Part shown: piece by piece, positions 62,240-64,000 of the stretch
Numbering within the stretch: position 1 is the stretch's first letter
Layout: each line of letters begins with the position of its first letter
Assembly (NCBI GenBank): GCA_913777615.1
Contig: CAJYTK010000002.1
Span: 1-64,000 of the forward strand
Source: an uncultured Agrobacterium sp.
GTDB taxonomy: Bacteria > Pseudomonadota > Alphaproteobacteria > Rhizobiales > Rhizobiaceae
DNA: 64,000 bases
Direction: 5' to 3'
Position numbers and translations under genes: made by a program
Notes under the pieces: model-generated
The model's input: only the letters and a program-made list of their open reading frames with translations
Databases searched by the model: none
What the model was told of the DNA's origin: nothing

Positions 62240-62746
62240 ATGGATAATGGCTTTTCCGTCGAATTTCTCGGAAATCCCGACGACCAGACCAAACGCATTC
62301 CCAGCCTCGGCGAGATCGGGCTCAATAATTTTGCGCCCTATATCATGAACCGCATCATGGCGCGGTGGAATGCCAACCTTGCCGAAGACATGAAGGCACG
62401 CGACGTTACCACCGTGAAGATGCGCGCTCTTGCGGTGCTGAACGTCTCCTCGTCGCTGACCATCAACGAGCTTTCCGTCTTCGCCGTGACCGAGCAATCG
62501 ACCATGAGCCGCACGCTGGATTCGCTGGAGGAGCAGGGCCTTGTCCGGCGCGTCCCGCGTGCCGACGACATGCGCGTGCGCGATGTGACCATCACCGATG
62601 AAGGCCGCGCCGTGTTCGAGGATGTCTGGCCGATCATGTACAACGACATGTGCCGGATGTTCAAAGACATCGACGATGAGGAATATCGCGCCTTCGTGAC
62701 GACCTTGCACAAGATTCTGCGCAACATTCGTCGCCACGAAATCTGA
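62240..62746 (+). CDS. MarR-family regulator (second)
   Basis: A 168-residue regulator with winged helix-turn-helix (about 55-125; TVKMRALAVLNVSSSLTINELSVFAVTEQSTMSRTLDSLEEQGLVRRVPRADDMRVRDVTITDEG). It follows the oxidoreductase gene by 17 nt on the same strand, so it is probably part of the operon and may regulate it. It differs from the MarR at 58712, so the group has two candidates for control. Confidence 0.86.
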   Translation: MDNGFSVEFLGNPDDQTKRIPSLGEIGLNNFAPYIMNRIMARWNANLAEDMKARDVTTVKMRALAVLNVSSSLTINELSVFAVTEQSTMSRTLDSLEEQGLVRRVPRADDMRVRDVTITDEGRAVFEDVWPIMYNDMCRMFKDIDDEEYRAFVTTLHKILRNIRRHEI

Positions 62747-62856
62747 AGCATCCTCCCAAGAACATCGTCCCCTCCCCGGCACTGGCAACCCTTCGACGAA
62801 CTTCAAGCCTCCATCGGCGTTCATTCAACACCGCTAACATTGCTAAGGATGAAACG

Positions 62857-63351
62857 ATGAAGGTCGACCACTTTACCCTGCCGTCCAGCGACTGGGTTCC
62901 CAATCACCCTACGCTCCCCGTTCTCGTCTACAGCCATATCCGAAGCGATCTCGATTCATCGGCTTTGGAGGACATGTTCCACGATCATGGCTGGACGGGC
63001 GTCTGGCGAAACGGCGTCTTTGCCTTTCATCATTATCACAGCGGCGCCCATGAGGTGCTCGGCGTCGGTCGTGGCAATGCCAGGCTCCAGATCGGTGGGC
63101 CGGATGGGAAGATACTCGATGTGAAACAAGGGGATTGCCTGCTTCTGCCAGCAGGAACCGGGCACAAGCGACTGGAAAGTTCGAGCGATTTTCAAGTCGT
63201 GGGTGCCTATCCGCCCGGTCAGGGGGCGGATATCCAGCGCGAAGCTGCAACGAGAGAAATGCTGGCGTTGATCCGCTCTCTTCCCGTCCCCGCAACCGAC
63301 CCCGTGTTGAAAACGTCTGGCGGCTTGATCGAGCTTTGGCGCTCCGCGTGA
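62857..63351 (+). CDS. Cupin-domain protein
   Basis: A 164-residue single-domain cupin. The first cupin box is FHHYHSGAHEVLGVGRG with the metal-binding histidines and Glu; the second is GDCLLLPAGTGHKRL with the final His. The family includes dioxygenases, isomerases and small binding proteins, so the role cannot be read from sequence. It lies 110 nt after the MarR gene; a terminator follows. Confidence 0.82.
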   Translation: MKVDHFTLPSSDWVPNHPTLPVLVYSHIRSDLDSSALEDMFHDHGWTGVWRNGVFAFHHYHSGAHEVLGVGRGNARLQIGGPDGKILDVKQGDCLLLPAGTGHKRLESSSDFQVVGAYPPGQGADIQREAATREMLALIRSLPVPATDPVLKTSGGLIELWRSA

Positions 63352-63366
63352 CGGGTTAAAGTGTGA

Positions 63367-63394
63367 AGGCCCCGTCACGGGAATGACGAGGCCT
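63367..63394. terminator. Terminator between cupin gene and pntB
   Basis: Imperfect stem AGGCC-CGTCA / TGACG-GGCCT with a 6-nt loop, followed on the plus strand by CCTTTT. It lies between two convergent genes. Confidence 0.75.
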
Positions 63395-63403
63395 CCTTTT
63401 GCA

Positions 63404-64000
63404 TCAGGAAATCAATGGCACGAGCGCGCTGACGCTCTGCTTCGCGTCGCCGTAGAACATTCGGGTGTTTTCCTTGAAGAACAGCGGGTTCTCGATGCCG
63501 GAATAACCGGTGCCCTGACCGCGCTTGGACACAAAGACCTGCTTTGCCTTCCACACCTCCAGCACCGGCATGCCGGCGATTGGAGAGTTCGGATCCTCCT
63601 GTGCCGCCGGGTTGACGATGTCGTTGGAGCCGATAACGATCACGACATCCGTGCTCGGGAAGTCATCGTTGATCTCGTCCATTTCCAGCACGATATCGTA
63701 AGGCACCTTCGCCTCCGCCAGAAGTACGTTCATATGGCCCGGCAGACGGCCTGCGACCGGATGAATGGCGAAACGCACCGTCTTGCCCGCCGCGCGCAGC
63801 TTGCGGGTCAGTTCAGAAACCGCGGCCTGTGCTTGCGCCACCGCCATGCCATAACCCGGCACGATCACGACGCTATCGGCTTCGTTGAGGGCTGCAGCCA
63901 CGCCATCGGCATCGATCTCCACCTGCTCGCCATTGATCTCCATGGCCGGACCCTTGGAGCCACCAAAGCCACCAAGGATGACGGAAATGAAGGAGCGGTT
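63404..64000 (-). CDS. pntB: NAD(P) transhydrogenase subunit beta, C-terminal part (runs off the window)
   Basis: Last 198 residues of PntB. They begin with [13 protein letters not shown] and contain the NADP-binding domain: [15 protein letters not shown], the [19 protein letters not shown] loop, [15 protein letters not shown] and [16 protein letters not shown]. This domain III binds NADP and couples proton flow to hydride transfer. The membrane part lies to the right of the window. Stop codon at 63404. Confidence 0.95.
   Translation of the reverse strand, partial: NRSFISVILGGFGGSKGPAMEINGEQVEIDADGVAAALNEADSVVIVPGYGMAVAQAQAAVSELTRKLRAAGKTVRFAIHPVAGRLPGHMNVLLAEAKVPYDIVLEMDEINDDFPSTDVVIVIGSNDIVNPAAQEDPNSPIAGMPVLEVWKAKQVFVSKRGQGTGYSGIENPLFFKENTRMFYGDAKQSVSALVPLIS

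Overview
The window looks like chromosomal DNA of an alphaproteobacterium of the family Rhizobiaceae (Agrobacterium/Rhizobium group; I cannot fix genus or species). The reasons are the complete PhyR-NepR-EcfG general stress response (GSR) locus with HWE-type histidine kinases, PutA with an Lrp-type PutR, carboxynorspermidine-type polyamine genes, a rhizobial ans (asparagine) cluster, an FYDLN-acid protein, a short RNase D-like NrnC, and an sRNA with CCTCCTCCC loops of the alpha-r14 type. Essential genes (rpsA, cmk, a tRNA-Ala) suggest a primary chromosome or a large chromid.

Layout. 0.4-8 kb: M23 peptidase; sulfate uptake sbp-cysT-cysW-cysA (minus); a 3-hydroxyisobutyryl-CoA hydrolase-like gene; a small DUF2934 protein. 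8-11.5 kb: carboxynorspermidine dehydrogenase and decarboxylase; then a DUF883 and holin-X-like pair behind a textbook EcfG promoter. 11.6-18.5 kb: galE, a secreted PRC-barrel protein with an EcfG promoter, and the GSR core (HWE kinase, a small RNA with C-rich loops behind a perfect EcfG promoter, second HWE kinase, phyR, nepR, ecfG). 18.5-30.4 kb: putR/putA, an ALDH7-type dehydrogenase with a divergent LysR regulator, a DMT transporter, a class III cyclase, UDP-glucose dehydrogenase and a UDP-glucuronate epimerase. 30.4-36.5 kb: a small protein, a FecCD-type ABC transporter behind a cobalamin riboswitch (so probably B12 uptake), and membrane glucose dehydrogenase. 36.6-42.4 kb: asparaginase-permease, divergent aspartase, GntR regulator, a NasT-like receiver without its ANTAR domain, and the anti-Shine-Dalgarno-type sRNA. 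42.4-49.8 kb: SDR, deoxyribosyltransferase-like protein, NrnC, a low-complexity protein, rpsA, cmk, FYDLN protein.

49.95-57.90 kb is an integrative element in the 3' end of tRNA-Ala(GGC). A 23-bp direct repeat marks both ends, a tyrosine integrase lies at the right end, and a pair of 12-bp direct repeats (13-bp period) lies exactly 59 bp inside each core. Cargo: a ClpP-fold secreted protein, a ParB-like protein, an unknown 134-aa protein, a two-domain GIY-YIG protein, a serine recombinase with dyad repeats upstream, a secreted peptidoglycan-binding-like protein and a broken HNH nuclease.

57.9-64 kb: two small proteins, a MarR regulator divergent from a cyclase-family hydrolase / FAD oxidoreductase / MarR / cupin group, and the end of pntB.

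The most interesting points are the EcfG-driven C-rich-loop sRNA inside the GSR locus with several predicted EcfG promoters around it, and the very regular att/arm-site layout of the small element with its uncharacterised cargo.
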